From positions 496,001 to 560,000 of the forward strand of contig CAXXHV010000002.1 of NCBI GenBank assembly GCA_963678575.2: DNA of 64,000 bases, written 5' to 3'. Source of the DNA: Pleomorphochaeta sp963678575. GTDB taxonomy: Bacteria > Spirochaetota > Spirochaetia > Sphaerochaetales > Sphaerochaetaceae. Below the pieces are notes generated by a model that made no database searches, had not been told where the DNA came from, and saw only the letters and a list, made by a program, of their open reading frames with translations. The position numbers and the translations under genes were made by a program. Below are positions 61,822 through 64,000 of the stretch, piece after piece (within the stretch, counting starts at the first letter, position 1; every line of letters begins with the position of its first letter).

Positions 61822-64000
61822 ATGAAACCAAACAATGAGAAATACGTTTATTTCTTTGGTAATGGTGAAGCAGAAGGAACTGCTTCAATGAAAGAACTTT
61901 TAGGTGGAAAAGGTGCAAACCTAGCTGAAATGACTTCGATTGGACTACCAGTACCTCCCGGCTTTACTATTAGTACAGCAGCATGTGAGTATTTTAATAC
62001 TCATAATGGAGAACTACCAAAACAATTAGAAGAAGAAGTTTTAGTAACATTAAAAAAACTTGAAAACACTATGGGCGCAAAGCTAGGGGATACTGAAAAT
62101 CCATTACTAGTTTCTGTTCGTTCTGGAGCAGCACAATCAATGCCTGGTATGATGGATACTGTTTTAAATTTAGGTTTAAATCTTGACTCTGTTGCAGCTC
62201 TAATTAAAAAATCTGGAAATGAAAGATTTGCTTGGGATAGCTACAGAAGATTTATTCAAATGTTTGGTGATGTTGTAATGGATGTACCTCATCATGAATT
62301 TGAAAGTGCACTTCAAAGTGTAAAAGATGAAACAAATAAAGAATTTGATACTGAATTAAATGTTGAAGATTTAAAAAAAGTTATTGAAAAATATTTATTA
62401 GTATATAAAAGATATACAAATGAAGAATTCCCTACAGATCCAAAAGAACAATTATTCAAATCAATTATTGCAGTATTTAATTCTTGGAACAATGATAGAG
62501 CAATTAAATATCGTCAAATGAATGATATTAGAGGTTTATTAGGTACTGCTGTTAATGTTCAAAGTATGGTATTTGGTAATATGGGCGAAACTTCAGGTAC
62601 TGGTGTTGCTTTTACAAGAGACCCTTCTACTGGAGAAAATAAATTTTACGGTGAGTATTTAATGAATGCTCAAGGTGAAGATGTAGTTGCTGGAATAAGA
62701 ACCCCACAACCAATTGACACTTTGCAAAAAGTTAATCCTGAAGTTTATAAACAACTAGTAGATATTAGAAAAATATTAGAAAATCATTATCATGATATGC
62801 AAGATTTAGAATTTACTATTCAAGAAGGCAAGCTTTTTATGCTTCAAACAAGAAATGGTAAAAGAACTGTATTCAGTTGGTTAAGATCTCAAGTTGAAAT
62901 GGTAGAAGAAGGATTAATAGATAAAGAAACTGCAGTCTCAAGAGTTCCTGCTGGTGAATTTAATAAATTATTTGCTCCTATCTTAGATAATAAAATTATC
63001 GCTGATCAAGATATTGTTGAAATTGCTAATGGTTTAAATGCTTCTCCTGGCGGAGCTTGTGGACATATTTATTTTACAGCAGATAAAGCAGTTGAAGTTG
63101 CAAAAACAGGCAAAGCTGTAATTCTTGTAAGAACAGAAACATCTCCTGAAGATATTCAAGGAATGGCTGTCTCGAAAGGTGTTGTAACTTGTAGAGGTGG
63201 TATGACCTCTCATGCTGCAGTAGTTGCAAGAGGAATGGGTTGTCCTTGTGTATCAGGTGTAAGTGCAATAAATATCAATGAGAAAAAGAAAGTAATGAGT
63301 GTTGGTGAATTAACATTTAATGAAGGTGATTATCTTTCAATTGATGGATTTACTGGTGCGGTTTATGGTGTTAAAATTGATGTTAAGCCAAGTGAAATAG
63401 TACAAGTTTTAGATGGTTCAATGAAAGAAGAAGATTCTTTATTATTTGAGAATTATAAAAAGTTCATGAGTTATGTTGATGAAATCAAAGAACTTGGTGT
63501 TAGAACTAATGCAGATACTCCTCAAGACGTAAAAAGAGCTGTGTCTCTTGGTGCTGAAGGAATTGGTTTATGTAGAACAGAACATATGTTCTTTGGCGGA
63601 AAAAGAATTGAGTCTATAAGAAAAATGATTCTTGCAGAAAACTTAATTGAAAGAGAATCTGCTTTAAGTGAATTATTACCTATGCAAAGAGAAGATTTTG
63701 AAGAAATCTTTGAAGAATTAGCTGGTAGACCTGCAACTGTTAGACTTTTAGATCCACCATTACATGAATTCTTGCCTAACGACCATACTTCTCGTCATGA
63801 ATTAGCTCTTGATTTAGGTGTTTCCGTAGAAAAAATAGCACAGAAGATTACTGAATTGCATGAATTTAATCCAATGCTAGGATTTAGAGGATGTAGATTA
63901 GCTATTGTTTATCCAGAAATCTTAAAGATGCAAGTGAGAGCTATTATGGAAGCTGCAATTAATGTATCTCAAAGAAATATTGAAGTCCATCCTGAAATAA
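61822..64000 (+). CDS. ppdK: Pyruvate, phosphate dikinase (3'-truncated by window edge)
   Basis: PPDK interconverts ATP, Pi and pyruvate with AMP, PPi and phosphoenolpyruvate, often running in the glycolytic direction in anaerobes. The frame starts at the ATG at 61822 (GGAGG before it) and stays open to the window edge, so 726 of about 880-900 residues are visible. The N-terminal nucleotide-binding domain has ELLGGKGANLAEM and SVRSGAAQSMPGMMDTVLNLG, and the central swivelling domain has the phospho-histidine in GGMTSHAAVVARGMG (H464). The PEP-binding TIM barrel begins with GIGLCRTEHMFF and RMLLDPPLHEFLP-like RLLDPPLHEFLP. It is downstream of the sigma factor but has its own promoter. Confidence 0.96.
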   Translation, partial: MKPNNEKYVYFFGNGEAEGTASMKELLGGKGANLAEMTSIGLPVPPGFTISTAACEYFNTHNGELPKQLEEEVLVTLKKLENTMGAKLGDTENPLLVSVRSGAAQSMPGMMDTVLNLGLNLDSVAALIKKSGNERFAWDSYRRFIQMFGDVVMDVPHHEFESALQSVKDETNKEFDTELNVEDLKKVIEKYLLVYKRYTNEEFPTDPKEQLFKSIIAVFNSWNNDRAIKYRQMNDIRGLLGTAVNVQSMVFGNMGETSGTGVAFTRDPSTGENKFYGEYLMNAQGEDVVAGIRTPQPIDTLQKVNPEVYKQLVDIRKILENHYHDMQDLEFTIQEGKLFMLQTRNGKRTVFSWLRSQVEMVEEGLIDKETAVSRVPAGEFNKLFAPILDNKIIADQDIVEIANGLNASPGGACGHIYFTADKAVEVAKTGKAVILVRTETSPEDIQGMAVSKGVVTCRGGMTSHAAVVARGMGCPCVSGVSAININEKKKVMSVGELTFNEGDYLSIDGFTGAVYGVKIDVKPSEIVQVLDGSMKEEDSLLFENYKKFMSYVDEIKELGVRTNADTPQDVKRAVSLGAEGIGLCRTEHMFFGGKRIESIRKMILAENLIERESALSELLPMQREDFEEIFEELAGRPATVRLLDPPLHEFLPNDHTSRHELALDLGVSVEKIAQKITELHEFNPMLGFRGCRLAIVYPEILKMQVRAIMEAAINVSQRNIEVHPEI

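Noticed and set aside
63074..63268. Leu-rich minus-strand frame
   Set aside because: Shadow of the ppdK phospho-histidine domain on the other strand.

Overview
The window is AT-rich bacterial chromosome with tightly packed, mostly housekeeping genes. I read it as a low-GC member of the spirochaete lineage. Three things point there: 16S rRNA landmarks (the GGCGCGTTTTAAGCATGCAAGTCGAG start and the CAGCTAAGAATCTTCCGCAATGGACG stretch), a gene order mraZ-rsmH-ftsL-murF-mraY-ftsW-ftsQ-ftsA-ftsZ ... dprA-like ... hslV-hslU that parallels the one I recall from Borrelia, and two distinct EF-G genes. I cannot name a genus. No phage, insertion sequence or CRISPR array is visible.

Layout. 1-4.5 kb: the end of mfd, trmB, a small GNAT protein and an RRM RNA-binding protein. 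4.9-13.7 kb (minus strand): an EF-G-II type factor, an XRE regulator, a second EF-G, a secreted TPR protein resembling the RMDN family, an aldehyde dehydrogenase, an unknown 193-aa protein and a single-domain asparaginase. 13.8-19.7 kb: tRNA-Lys and tRNA-Glu on the minus strand, then a complete rrn operon (16S, tRNA-Ala, 23S, 5S) with long RNase III-type processing stems. 19.8-26.8 kb: a HAD phosphatase, glycerate kinase with a CdaR regulator, then a DegT-like protein with nadK and recN. 26.9-31.7 kb: two divergent GH57 proteins with a DUF4912 partner, probably for alpha-glucan storage. 31.8-46.1 kb: the division and cell-wall cluster, running on through xerD, a dprA-like gene, xerC, hslVU and a degenerate FlhF-like protein. 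46.1-53.6 kb: a class B penicillin-binding protein, a LysM protein with a degraded M23 domain, secA, murG and cvpA. 53.5-59.4 kb: holB, an NtrB/NtrC-like pair and a DinG-type helicase. 59.5-64 kb: groES, an unknown 146-aa gene, an alternative sigma factor and the start of ppdK.

The most interesting signal is at 60.4-60.6 kb. A close match to a sigma-54 (-24/-12) promoter lies just upstream of a small sigma-70 family gene. About 145 and 186 bp before its predicted start are two 6-N5-6 dyads, 41 bp apart centre to centre, with the geometry of NtrC-type enhancer sites. An NtrB/NtrC-like two-component pair lies 3.4 kb upstream. Together these suggest an RpoN-to-alternative-sigma cascade comparable in logic to Borrelia Rrp2-RpoN-RpoS. 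Other notable points: a helically phased four-repeat MraZ operator, a DegT-family protein whose PLP lysine is replaced by histidine, a FlhF-like protein that has lost most GTPase motifs in a window without flagellar genes, and 16S changes in widely used probe and primer sites.
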